The position numbers and the translations under genes are program-made. Of a stretch of DNA of 64,000 nt, positions 7,663-16,281 are shown piece after piece; within the stretch, counting starts at the first letter, position 1; each line of letters starts with the position of its first letter. The notes under the pieces are model-generated. The model was not told the origin of the DNA. It worked only from the letters and a program-made list of their open reading frames with translations, and searched no databases. Source of the stretch: an uncultured Aeriscardovia sp. (GTDB lineage: Bacteria > Actinomycetota > Actinomycetes > Actinomycetales > Bifidobacteriaceae). The DNA lies in assembly GCA_903789535.1 (NCBI GenBank), contig CAIFES010000002.1:1-64000 (forward strand). The letters are read 5' to 3'.

Positions 7663-10527
7663 TCAGGCCCGATCCTGCGTGTGCTGCTGCTCCTGCGCCT
7701 CGTCCTCACGCGTGGCCGCCGCGGCGATCTGTGCGAGCTTGCGGCGCACCTCGGCGCTCGAGCCCTTCGGGGCGGCCGTCTCGTGCGTCTCACGGCGATG
7801 CACCTCACGACGGGCGTCGCGGCTCTTCTCGAACGGGTCGCCGCCCTTGGCCTCGTACGGGTCGGCGGCGTTGATCTCGATCGTCGGGTCGTCGTGGAGG
7901 ATGAAGCCGCGGCCATGGCACGTCGGGCACTCCTGCGAGAACGCCTCGACGAGGCCCTGGCCCACACGCTTGCGCGTCATCTGCACCAGCCCCAGGCTCG
8001 TCACTTCGGCGACCTGGTGCTTCGTGCGGTCGCGCGAGAGGCACTCGATCAGTCGGCGCAGCACGAGGTCGCGGTTCTCGGCCATCACCATATCGACGAA
8101 ATCGATCATGATCATGCCGCCGATATCGCGCAGACGCAGCTGGCGGACGATCTCCTCGGCCGCCTCGAGGTTGACGCGCGTGACGATCTCCTCGAGCGAC
8201 TTGCCCTTGCCCACGAAACGGCCCGTGTTGACATCGATGGTGGTCATCGCCTCGGTGCGGTCGATGACGAGCGAGCCGCCCGAGGGCAGATACACCTTGC
8301 GCTCCATGCCCTTGCGCAGCTGCGAGTCGATCTTCCACTCGTCGAACACGTCGGCGCCGTGATGCTCCTCCGGATCCCACTTCTCGAGCTTGTCGAGCTG
8401 GTCCGGGCTCATCTCCTCGAGATAGTCGCTGATACGGCGGTAAACCGAGTCACCCTCGACCACAAGACGGCGGAAATCATCGTTGAAGATGTCGCGCACC
8501 ACGCGGATGGCCACATCCGGCTCGCGGTGCAGGATATGCGGGCGGTGCGTGTCCTTGAACTCCTCGTAACGGTCCTGCACGTTCTTCCAGCGCGTCAGGA
8601 GCGTCTCGAAGTCCTTCTCGATGGCCTCCTGCGACGCGCCGTCGGCGGCGGTACGGATGATGACGCCCATGTTCTTGGGGGTGAGCTTGGCCACAATCTG
8701 GCGCAGACGCGTGCGCTCGCGCTCGGGCAGCTTGCGCGACACGCCGGTCATCGCGCCCGAGGGGACGAGGACGATATAGCGGCCGGCGAGGGTGATCTGC
8801 GCAGTCAGGCGCGCGCCCTTGTGGCCGATCGGGTCCTTGGTGACCTGGACCATGATCGGATCGCCGGAATGGTAGGCAAGCTCGATGCGCCGCGGCTTGC
8901 CCTCCAGACGCGCCGCGTCCCAGTTGACCTCGCCGGAATAGAGCACGCCGTTGCGCGCCTCGCCGATGTTGACGAACGCGGCCTCCATGCCGGGCAGCAC
9001 GTTCTGGACACGGCCGACGTAGATATTGCCGACCGTGGAGACCTCATCGATGTCCGAGACATAATGCTCGACAAGGATGTTGTCCTCGATGACGGAGATC
9101 TGCGTGTGACGGCCGCGCTCGCGCACCACCATCTGCCGGTCGACGTGCTCGCGACGGGCCATCGCCTCCTGCTCGAGCAGGAAGCTCTGGCGGGTGCGGT
9201 CGCGCCGCGTCTCACGGCGACGGCGGCGCTTTGCCTCAAGACGGGTGGAACCGGAGACATCCTTGATCTTGGAGATGTAGGCCTTCTCGCGCTGGCGGCG
9301 GGAGCCGGCGGCAGGGCGGGCGGCCGTGGCGGTGCGCTCGGAGACGGCCGAGCGATGGTCCTCGCGGGTATGCTCACGGCGGGCACGGCGGCGCACGCGC
9401 AGCCCGTCATGCGTCTCAGGCTCCTCCTCGGACCGGGCGACGCCTGAGACGCCGGCCTCCTCATCCTCGGCGAGCGCCTCGGCGCGCACGGCATCACGGG
9501 CGATGTCATCCTCGATGAATTTGACCTCGGCGGCGGCCGCGCGCTCGGAGGCGTTCAGACGTGTGCGGCGACGGCGGCGGACCGTGGTTCGCGCATCGTC
9601 ATTCTCCACGGCCTCGGTGCTGCCGGCGCGATCCTCGTCCGATGCCCCGGCAGAACGCACAACGGCGTCCTCCTCGGCACGATCGGCGGTATGGCGCTCG
9701 GAACGATGGGCATGCGAGCGCGAGCGGCGGCGACGGCGCAGACGCGTGCCCGCCTCCTGCGAATCCTGCGGGGTGGCGTCAGTCTGCCCCTGCAGATCCT
9801 CGTCGTCCGAGGACTGGTCCTGGTCGGAGGAGACGCCCAGATCCGGGGCCTGGAAGAGCAGCGAGGCCATCGGCCTGTGCTGCGAGACGACAGGCCGGCG
9901 GGAGGAACCCGAACGTGTGGAACGGGCGGAGGAGGCGGCGGCCGGGGCGGTCCTCGGCTCGGCCACGCCGGCATCGCTGAACAGCTCGGCGGCGATGGCG
10001 GCGGTACGGCGCGAACGATCCTGCTGTTCCTGCTGCGCCTCTGTCTGCTGCGTCTTTGTCTTCCGTGTCTTTGTCTGCTGTGCACGCGCATCAGAATCCG
10101 TGTGCGCATCGGCGCGGACGGCATCGCCATCGCCGGACGCGGCAGAGGAAGTATGACGGGAAGCCCGCGTGGCGGAGGCCTCCGGGAGCTTGATGTCGTC
10201 CAGACTCATGCGATGCGCGCGACGACGACGCGGATGGGCGGCCGGCATCTCCAGACGGTCCGTTTCCTCTCCGGTATGGAGTGTTGCGGCGGTATTCGTG
10301 CCACCGCGATGGGTCTGCCGGGCGTGCACCTGGTCATCGTGCGAGGGTGCGGGCGTCTGTGCCTCCGCCGGCGTCTGGTCGACCTGCACGGAAATATGCC
10401 GCGCACCGGCGGCACCGGCGGCACGCACCACGCGCCGGCCGGTCCTCCTGCGACGCGGCTGGAGGAAGAGTGGTTCCGCCTGCGCGGATGCCGGACTGTT
10501 TTCGTTGTTTTCTGTTTTCTCGCTCAC
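7663..10527 (-). CDS. rne: Ribonuclease E/G family endoribonuclease
   Basis: RNase E/G cuts single-stranded RNA and drives mRNA decay and rRNA/tRNA processing. The catalytic core is at the C-terminal half: an S1 domain around residues 475-540 (NIYVGRVQNVLPGMEAAFVN), the acidic catalytic motifs TIDVNTGRFVG and GGMIMIDFVDM, and the zinc link CPTCHGRG. The first 440 or so residues are Arg/Ser/Thr/Asp-rich, low in complexity and probably disordered, so the scaffold part is N-terminal rather than C-terminal as in E. coli. The GTG at 10527 is nine nucleotides after GGGGAG and is preferred; an ATG three codons upstream directly abuts that site. It precedes rplU-rpmA-obg, as in other actinobacteria. 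Confidence 0.93.
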   Translation of the reverse strand: MSEKTENNENSPASAQAEPLFLQPRRRRTGRRVVRAAGAAGARHISVQVDQTPAEAQTPAPSHDDQVHARQTHRGGTNTAATLHTGEETDRLEMPAAHPRRRRAHRMSLDDIKLPEASATRASRHTSSAASGDGDAVRADAHTDSDARAQQTKTRKTKTQQTEAQQEQQDRSRRTAAIAAELFSDAGVAEPRTAPAAASSARSTRSGSSRRPVVSQHRPMASLLFQAPDLGVSSDQDQSSDDEDLQGQTDATPQDSQEAGTRLRRRRRSRSHAHRSERHTADRAEEDAVVRSAGASDEDRAGSTEAVENDDARTTVRRRRRTRLNASERAAAAEVKFIEDDIARDAVRAEALAEDEEAGVSGVARSEEEPETHDGLRVRRRARREHTREDHRSAVSERTATAARPAAGSRRQREKAYISKIKDVSGSTRLEAKRRRRRETRRDRTRQSFLLEQEAMARREHVDRQMVVRERGRHTQISVIEDNILVEHYVSDIDEVSTVGNIYVGRVQNVLPGMEAAFVNIGEARNGVLYSGEVNWDAARLEGKPRRIELAYHSGDPIMVQVTKDPIGHKGARLTAQITLAGRYIVLVPSGAMTGVSRKLPERERTRLRQIVAKLTPKNMGVIIRTAADGASQEAIEKDFETLLTRWKNVQDRYEEFKDTHRPHILHREPDVAIRVVRDIFNDDFRRLVVEGDSVYRRISDYLEEMSPDQLDKLEKWDPEEHHGADVFDEWKIDSQLRKGMERKVYLPSGGSLVIDRTEAMTTIDVNTGRFVGKGKSLEEIVTRVNLEAAEEIVRQLRLRDIGGMIMIDFVDMVMAENRDLVLRRLIECLSRDRTKHQVAEVTSLGLVQMTRKRVGQGLVEAFSQECPTCHGRGFILHDDPTIEINAADPYEAKGGDPFEKSRDARREVHRRETHETAAPKGSSAEVRRKLAQIAAAATREDEAQEQQHTQDRA

Positions 10528-10718
10528 TGCAAGCATCTCCCCGGAGTGCCCGCACGCGTCTCCCTGGTACCTGTCGTCAAGACGGGCAAAAGTCCAAAAC
10601 AAAGGATCCGGCGGACACCGACCTCAGACGAGGGGATCAACGCCCGATCTGCGCGATTGTGCGGAATCGTTCTGTACCAGTATGGCACACTTTCGGCACA
10701 GGGACCGCCCCCGCATGC

Positions 10719-12044
10719 TCATGCACGCCGTGCCGCGGCCTGCAGGACGGCGAGATGGCCCTGCCACTGCTCGCGGAAATAGCTCAGCAGCGGCAGGGTC
10801 GGCACCTCGTCGACCGGCACCCAGGAAATCTCGATCGACTCGTTGTCGCTCATCGAGGGCGTGACCGCATGGCCGGGCTTCTCGAAACCGAGCAGCGTGG
10901 TGTACTTCCAGTTTCCGTGTGACTCGATGCGCGCACCGACGATCTCGACATCGCCCGGGTGGACGGATGCCTCCTCCAGGCTCTCGCGCAGCGCACCCTC
11001 GTACGGGCTCTCGCCATCGGCCATCGCGCCGCCGGGGGCGCCCCATGTGCCGCCCTGCACGCTGTCCGGGCTGCGATGCTGGAGCAGGACGTGCGTGACG
11101 GCGCCGCTCGTCGCGTCGCGCCGGGCGAGCAGCAGCCCCGCGCCGCCGTGCACACCCCAGTGCCGTGTGCCGCAGGCGCAGTCGTACCAGCCGTCGCCCG
11201 GCTGGAAGACGTAGGCGGGGTCCGTTCCTTCCGGCACGCGGAGGCGGTCGGACGACTCGCCGAGCGCGTAGGGCGTGTTCCACAGATCCGTCCACCGCAC
11301 GCCCAGATCGGCCGCCATCGTGCGCACGAGCGGCAGCGACAGGCCGATGATGCCGGCAGGGTCGCCGGTAACGGAACGGATGAAGGCGCCGCCGAGCCCC
11401 TCGAGGGCGAACGAGCCCGCCACATTGACCGGCTCGCCGGAGGCCGCGTAGGCGCGGATCTCCTCGGGCGTGAACTCGGCGAAACTGACCTGGGCGGAGC
11501 TGACCGCATGGCGACGGGCGCCGGTGGCCAGATTGATGAGGCTGTGGCCGGTCCACAACGTACCGGTCCGCCCGCTCATGCCCACAAGCCGGCGCATCGC
11601 CTCATCGACGGAGTCGGGTTTGCCATAGGCGATGCCGTCGAGCTCGAACATCGAGTCGCAGCCGAGCAGGAGCGGGCCGTTTGCGAGCGAGGCGAGGCCA
11701 CGGTCGGCGGCGATCGCGCCGGCCAGGTCCGTGCGCGCGATCCGGGCGGGGTCATCGTCCGCCAGAAGGGGATTGAACGTCTCCTGCGTGCCGCGGGCGG
11801 CCCCGAGCGTTTGCTCGCCCGCCGTGTAATCGGCATAGACCGCGTCGGCCTTGGCATCGGCCAGGACCATCACCCGCTGATAGGCGGGTATCTGTGACGG
11901 ATCCACCCCCGTCTGAGCCGCGAAGGCACGGATACGCGCCGGCTCGTCGACATGCGAGACGCGGATGAGCGGCTCGATGCCGGCATTGATGAGCACAGAT
12001 CGCCGTGCCGGCGAGGAGCTCGCGAGAATGAACGGGATAGCCAT
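10719..12044 (-). CDS. Fused Maf-like nucleotide pyrophosphatase / Nudix hydrolase
   Basis: Two house-cleaning domains share one chain of 441 residues. Residues 1-250 are a Maf/YhdE-type NTP pyrophosphatase (ILASSSPARRSVL at the start, then DAKADAV, LLLGCDSMFELDG and GRTGTLWTGHSL). Residues 290-435 are a Nudix domain with the box GAMADGE-x7-RESLEEAS. That box departs from the consensus: Ser replaces the usual hydrophobic residue after RE, and Ser replaces the Gly after EE. Maf proteins hydrolyse dTTP, UTP or modified pyrimidine triphosphates; Nudix enzymes attack NDP-X bonds. Substrates here are unknown. A GAAAGGAAAA site precedes the ATG. It follows thrB by about 70 bp, probably in the murI-argS-thrB transcript. 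Confidence 0.9.
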   Translation of the reverse strand: MAIPFILASSSPARRSVLINAGIEPLIRVSHVDEPARIRAFAAQTGVDPSQIPAYQRVMVLADAKADAVYADYTAGEQTLGAARGTQETFNPLLADDDPARIARTDLAGAIAADRGLASLANGPLLLGCDSMFELDGIAYGKPDSVDEAMRRLVGMSGRTGTLWTGHSLINLATGARRHAVSSAQVSFAEFTPEEIRAYAASGEPVNVAGSFALEGLGGAFIRSVTGDPAGIIGLSLPLVRTMAADLGVRWTDLWNTPYALGESSDRLRVPEGTDPAYVFQPGDGWYDCACGTRHWGVHGGAGLLLARRDATSGAVTHVLLQHRSPDSVQGGTWGAPGGAMADGESPYEGALRESLEEASVHPGDVEIVGARIESHGNWKYTTLLGFEKPGHAVTPSMSDNESIEISWVPVDEVPTLPLLSYFREQWQGHLAVLQAAARRA

Positions 12045-12116
12045 GATCTTTTCCTTTCAGCGGCCGCGCCATCGTCCAGCCGCGCCCGCCTCGGCGCCGG
12101 TCTGTGCTGGACGGGC

Positions 12117-13223
12117 TCAGTCGAGCGGGTCGACCTCGATCCCCTCGGGCGAGAGCGGCGTGTGCACCATCGTCCACCGGCCGCCGGCGAGCCACTCGGA
12201 GGCGGTCAGCCCGCGCAGACGCGCGGCGACGAGTGCCACATCGTCTGTACCGGCGCGCAGGACGACGACGGTCGGCCCCTTGCCGGCGATGAGCGCGGCA
12301 TAGCCGAGCGAGCGCAGGTGCTCGCACAGCTGCACGGCGTCCGGCATCAGCGCCCGCAGGCGCCCCAGCGTGATATCGGGCTGCGTGGCCTCGTACAGCC
12401 GTTCGTTGGCCGAGCCGGTGCGCGGGTCGGCGAGGACCGGCGCGAGCAGCGCCGCACGCGTGAGACTGGAGACGAGCAGGCCGGAGGGCACGTCGGTGCG
12501 CAGCCCTGCCTCCCGGCGGAGCAGATCCAGCGCCGGGTCGCGGCCGGAGGACGGGGGCACGTCCGAGGGCACCGGCGTCAGCGAGGCGTCACGCGCCTTG
12601 AGCGGCAGGAAGAGGTAGGCGTCGACCGCGGGGGCGACCCGGGACGTGGCGGCGTGCCAGGCGGGATGGTAGGTGGAGACGAAGGCGCGGTGCGTGACGG
12701 CGGAGGCATCGTTGTCGACCACCGAGCGCGGGATGTCGTAGGCGGGATCGGTGTGCCACACGTTGGCAAGGCCGCCGTAGACCGCCGTCGCCGCGCCGAC
12801 GGGCCGGGACAGCAGCCGCGCGGTCAGATCGAAGACGCCGTGCCGGAAATCATCGGTGCCCGGCTGCGGGCCGTGCGGCGCGAAGGCGAGCGCGCCCGCC
12901 ACGCCGGCGGCGACGGAGGCCACCGCCGATCCCAGCCCGCGCTGGCGCGGGATGAACGTGTCGATGGACAGCCGCAGCCCGAACCGCGGCGCGCCGAGAT
13001 AATCCTGGGCGGCGTGGAGGGCGGTGATGACGAGGTTGCGCTCGTCGGAAGGCTGGGAGTTTTTCTCTCGGCCCAGCACGGAGACGGAGATCTGCGGGCT
13101 GGCGACCGGCTCGAGGAGGAACTGGTCGCGCAGCCCCACGGCGAGGCCCTGGCTGGCCACGGCCGGGCCGACGCCGGCAATCTGGGCGGGGACGGAGACC
13201 CTCAGCGAGCGCATCGGCCTCAC
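12117..13223 (-). CDS. thrB: Homoserine kinase-like GHMP protein (divergent)
   Basis: By overall layout this is a GHMP kinase of the homoserine kinase type, which would phosphorylate homoserine in threonine synthesis. It shows a VSVPA start, an ESNL-like DERNLVITALHAA segment, RQRGLGSAVAS (GHMP motif 2) and AGKGPTVVVL (motif 3). However, motif 1 reads PAQIAGVGPAVAS instead of the PATSANLGPGFD type, losing the conserved Asn and Asp, and motif 2 lacks the second Ser of GLGSSAA. Activity is therefore uncertain. The GTG at 13223 overlaps the argS stop (ATGTGA); an ATG three codons in (13214) is an alternative with a GAGG just upstream. No homoserine dehydrogenase gene is adjacent. Confidence 0.72.
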   Translation of the reverse strand: MRPMRSLRVSVPAQIAGVGPAVASQGLAVGLRDQFLLEPVASPQISVSVLGREKNSQPSDERNLVITALHAAQDYLGAPRFGLRLSIDTFIPRQRGLGSAVASVAAGVAGALAFAPHGPQPGTDDFRHGVFDLTARLLSRPVGAATAVYGGLANVWHTDPAYDIPRSVVDNDASAVTHRAFVSTYHPAWHAATSRVAPAVDAYLFLPLKARDASLTPVPSDVPPSSGRDPALDLLRREAGLRTDVPSGLLVSSLTRAALLAPVLADPRTGSANERLYEATQPDITLGRLRALMPDAVQLCEHLRSLGYAALIAGKGPTVVVLRAGTDDVALVAARLRGLTASEWLAGGRWTMVHTPLSPEGIEVDPLD

Positions 13224-14992
13224 ATCCGATCAGGCGCGGTGACGCCGAGCAGGCCCAGACCGTTGGCGACGATCTGACGGACGGCGTCGTTGAGGCGCAG
13301 ACGCGCGGCCGAGCAGGCCGGCGACGGGTTCTTGGCGCTGTCATCGCCCTCGCCCTGCTCCCGCTCGCCGATCGGCACGACGCGCTCCTTGGCGTACCAC
13401 GTGTGGTAGGCGCCGGCGAGCGTCTCGAGGTAGTGTGCCACGCGGTGCGGCTCGCGCAGATTGCCGGCCTTGGTGACGACCTGCGGATATTGGGCGAGCA
13501 GCGCGAGGACGGCCTCGTCGTCGGGCAGGTCGAGCAGGCTGAAATCGGCACCCTCGCGGCTGATGCCGGCCGCGGCGGCATTGCGGTCCACGTTGGCGCC
13601 GCGCGCGCTGGCGTACTGGACGTAATAGACCGGGTTGTCGTTGCTGTGCCGGGCGAGCAGGTCGAGGTCGATCTCGAGCGGCTGTGTGTAGCTGGTGCGC
13701 ACGAGCGAGTAGCGGGCGGCATCCACGCCGACCGCGTCGACGAGATCCTCAAGCGTGACGACGTTGCCGGCGCGCTTCGACATCTTGACGACCTTGCCGT
13801 CCTTGTACACGTTGACGAGCTGGCCGATCAGGATCTGCATGTTCGTGTCCGGATCGTCGCCGAACGCCTGGCAGATGGCCCGCAGCCTGCCGATATAGCC
13901 GTGGTGGTCGGCGCCGAGCATATAGATCGCCTCGTCGGCGGGGTTGTCCGCGCGGTGGCGCTTATTCCAGTAGTAGGCCACGTCAGAACAGAAGTAGCTT
14001 GCCTGGCCGTTGGAGCGGATGATGACGCGGTCCTTGTCGTCGCCGTAGTCCGAGGTGCGCAGCCAGATCGCGCCGTCCTTGTCGTAGACCTTGCCCAGCT
14101 CGCGCAGACGGTCGATGGCCTTCTTCACCTCGCCGTCGTCGTAGAGGCTCTGCTCATGGAACCAGACGTCGAAGTGGACGCGGAAATCCTCCATCGACTT
14201 TTTGATCTCGTCGAACATCATGGGCACGGCGCGCGCGCGGAACGCCTCGCGCTGAGCGGAGTCACCCTCGCCCAGGGGGTTGCCGTCCTGGTCGGTGCCG
14301 CCGTCCACGCGCGGCAGGGAGAGGATGTCGATGCCCTCGGCCTTCGCCTGGTCGATGACCCTGCCCGCGATCTCGCCGATATAGGCGCCCTTGTAGCCGT
14401 CGACCGGCGCCGGCTCGTCATGCGCGGCGGCGACGAGGGACTTGGCGAAGCGGTCGATCTGCGTGCCGTGGTCGTTGAAGTAATACTCGCGGGTGACGGC
14501 GGCACCGTTTGCCTGCAGGACGCGGGCCATCGAGTCGCCCACGGCCGCCCAGCGCGCGCCGCCGATGTGGATCGGGCCGGTGGGATTGGCGGAGACGAAC
14601 TCGAGGTTGAGACGGCGGCCGGAAAGATGGTCGTTGCGGCCGAAATCCTCACCCTGGTCGAGGATGTCGTCGATGATCTGCGCGGAGGCGGCCGCGGAGA
14701 GGGTGATGTTGATGAAGCCCGGGCCGGCGATCTCCACCGCCTCAATGCCCGGCTTCGTCTTGAGCTCATCAGCGATGAGCTCGCCGAACTGTCGGGGCGC
14801 CATGCCCGTTCTGGAGCCCAAACGCAGGGCGAGGTTGCTCGACCAGTCGCCGTGCGCACGGTCGCGCGGGCGCATGACGGGGGCCTTGGCGGGCTCGGGG
14901 ATCTGATCCTCCTCGAGGGTGCCGGCCTTGCCGGCGGCGACGAGGTCGCGGACGATGGACACAAGCAGGGAACTCAGCTGTTCAGGACTCAT
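13220..14992 (-). CDS. argS: Arginyl-tRNA synthetase
   Basis: A class I synthetase that charges tRNA-Arg, 590 residues. It has the N-terminal Add1 domain, the ANPTGPIHIGGARWAAVGD signature carrying the HIGH-type motif (HIGG), KVVKMSKRAGN as the KMSKS-type motif, and a helical DALR anticodon-binding domain at the C-terminus. The start MSPEQLSSLL follows a modest GGTGG site; the longer upstream reading frame has no homology. It is 37 bp after murI and its stop overlaps the next gene, indicating translational coupling. Confidence 0.95.
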   Translation of the reverse strand: MSPEQLSSLLVSIVRDLVAAGKAGTLEEDQIPEPAKAPVMRPRDRAHGDWSSNLALRLGSRTGMAPRQFGELIADELKTKPGIEAVEIAGPGFINITLSAAASAQIIDDILDQGEDFGRNDHLSGRRLNLEFVSANPTGPIHIGGARWAAVGDSMARVLQANGAAVTREYYFNDHGTQIDRFAKSLVAAAHDEPAPVDGYKGAYIGEIAGRVIDQAKAEGIDILSLPRVDGGTDQDGNPLGEGDSAQREAFRARAVPMMFDEIKKSMEDFRVHFDVWFHEQSLYDDGEVKKAIDRLRELGKVYDKDGAIWLRTSDYGDDKDRVIIRSNGQASYFCSDVAYYWNKRHRADNPADEAIYMLGADHHGYIGRLRAICQAFGDDPDTNMQILIGQLVNVYKDGKVVKMSKRAGNVVTLEDLVDAVGVDAARYSLVRTSYTQPLEIDLDLLARHSNDNPVYYVQYASARGANVDRNAAAAGISREGADFSLLDLPDDEAVLALLAQYPQVVTKAGNLREPHRVAHYLETLAGAYHTWYAKERVVPIGEREQGEGDDSAKNPSPACSAARLRLNDAVRQIVANGLGLLGVTAPDRM

Positions 14993-15029
14993 TCCACCGA
15001 TTTTAAGGAGCTGAGACGACGCCCGGTTT

Positions 15030-15836
15030 TCAGTCGTCCGGGCCGAGATCGGCCATGAACAGCTTGTGGCCGAGCGCGATCTGGCCGGGGTCGGAATTGT
15101 CGAAGCCGACCGTCCCGCCCGCCTGCCGCGCTCGCAGCAGGCCGTGGGCGTCGAGCTCGCGGCGCAGCTGGCGGGCCACGCCGTCCGCCCCGTCGAAGAT
15201 CGGCACGCCCGGCCCCACGATGCGCCGGAAGAGCGGCAGGGCGAACGGGTAGTGTGTGCAGCCGAGCACGAGGGCGCCCAGATCCGGCATATACGGGGCG
15301 AGCAGGCCGCGCAGATAGCGTTCGGTGGCCGGGTCATCGGCCTTGCCGGCCTCCACAAGCTCCACGAGCCGCGGGGCGGGCAGCCGGTGCACGCGCACAC
15401 CGGCGCCGAGCCGGTCGAGCAGGTCGGCGAATTTCTTCTCGCGCAGGGTCAGCGGGGTGGCCATGACGACCACGTCGCCGCCATGGGCGCGCACATATTC
15501 GAGGGCGGGCTTGACGGCCGGCTCGATGCCCAGGGTCGGCAGATCCGGATGGGCGGCGCGCAGGGTCGAGGCGGCGGCGGAGGTGGCGGTATTGCAGGCG
15601 ATGACGACCGCCTTGACCGGAACCTGCAGGAAGCGGTCGACGATCGCCTCAGACAGGCGCAGCACGTCGTCCGGTGTGCGGGTGCCGTAGGGGGCGTTGG
15701 CCGAGTCTCCGAAGAAGAGGAAGTCCTCGCCCGGCAGCCTTTGGACGAGACGGCGCAGCACGGAGATGCCGCCTACGCCCGAGTCGAACACGCCGATGGG
15801 CAGATCCGCCGGATTGCTGCGCACTGTGCCTGCCAT
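15030..15836 (-). CDS. murI: Glutamate racemase
   Basis: MurI interconverts L- and D-glutamate, providing D-Glu for peptidoglycan. The two catalytic cysteines are visible in VIACNTATS and LVLGCTHYPF, and the N-terminal IGVFDSGVGGISVLR carries the catalytic Asp/Ser. Length is 268 residues, normal for the family. The ATG at 15836 follows AGGAGG at four nucleotides; upstream in-frame codons add nothing conserved. It appears to be the first gene of murI-argS-thrB-maf/nudix. Confidence 0.95.
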   Translation of the reverse strand: MAGTVRSNPADLPIGVFDSGVGGISVLRRLVQRLPGEDFLFFGDSANAPYGTRTPDDVLRLSEAIVDRFLQVPVKAVVIACNTATSAAASTLRAAHPDLPTLGIEPAVKPALEYVRAHGGDVVVMATPLTLREKKFADLLDRLGAGVRVHRLPAPRLVELVEAGKADDPATERYLRGLLAPYMPDLGALVLGCTHYPFALPLFRRIVGPGVPIFDGADGVARQLRRELDAHGLLRARQAGGTVGFDNSDPGQIALGHKLFMADLGPDD

Positions 15837-15925
15837 GGCCCCTCCTTCGTCATCCGTCCCGTCAGAGCACGAACAATGATCGCCGCACGAAATGATCATC
15901 ACGCGAGAATAGTCCGCGTGTGAGT

Positions 15926-15984
15926 AATCACCATCACACGGATAATCAGCATCACCCGAAAATCGCCATCATGCGAAAATCATC
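15926..15984. repeat. About 18-bp imperfect tandem repeat
   Basis: Three to four diverged units of the type aatca(c/g)catcac(a/c)cg follow each other upstream of murI and downstream of the tRNA-Arg terminator. A related copy (atcatcacgcgagaa) lies at about 15894-15908. No gene is present. The repeat could hold protein-binding sites or may simply be slippage product. Confidence 0.6.
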
Positions 15985-16024
15985 GTACAAACTATGAAAA
16001 GCCCCGATATGAAATATGAAAAAA

Positions 16025-16045
16025 GCCCCGTCCTCGACGGGGCTG
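16025..16045 (-). terminator. Terminator of tRNA-Arg
   Basis: A perfect 9-bp stem (agccccgtc / gacggggct) with a three-base loop is followed by six T on the minus strand, ten bases beyond the tRNA 3' end. Confidence 0.9.
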
Positions 16046-16055
16046 TGCTCACCGT

Positions 16056-16129
16056 GGGCTCGGTGGGATTCGGACCCATGACCTTCTGTTCCGGAGACAG
16101 ACGCTCTGATCCACTGAGCTACGAGCCCA
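16056..16129 (-). tRNA. tRNA-Arg(CCG)
   Basis: The minus strand gives GGGCTCG/CGAGCCC as acceptor stem with discriminator A, D arm GCTCAGTGGATCAGAGC, anticodon arm CTGTCTCCGGAACAG with anticodon CCG, and T arm ATGGGTCCGAATCCCAC. CCA is not encoded. Confidence 0.95.
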
Positions 16130-16200
16130 AGCGCGCCTGACGCGCGCACCATGCCACTTTAGCGCATCGGCCGACGCAGATGAAATGCGGGGCGCGGAAC

Positions 16201-16269
16201 CGGTCCGGCCGCCGGCACTGGGGAGCACGGTCTCTCTGACCGACCGCTCCCGGTGGTCCGGCCGCCGGG
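16201..16269 (-). terminator. GC-rich inverted repeat after the thioredoxin-like gene
   Basis: The sequence ggtccggccgccgg occurs at both ends of this stretch, and the inner parts (gccggcactggggagc versus gctcccggtggtccggc) can pair as a long imperfect stem. No T run follows, so it is at best a rho-independent-like or RNA-stabilising hairpin at the end of the 16282-19867 operon. Confidence 0.35.
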
Positions 16270-16281
16270 ATGGATGGGTGC

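Noticed and set aside
11850-15902. Missing lysA/hom explained by an assembly gap
   Set aside because: argS and thrB overlap by four bases in a normal coupled arrangement, so there is no sign of a join or deletion scar in the sequence.
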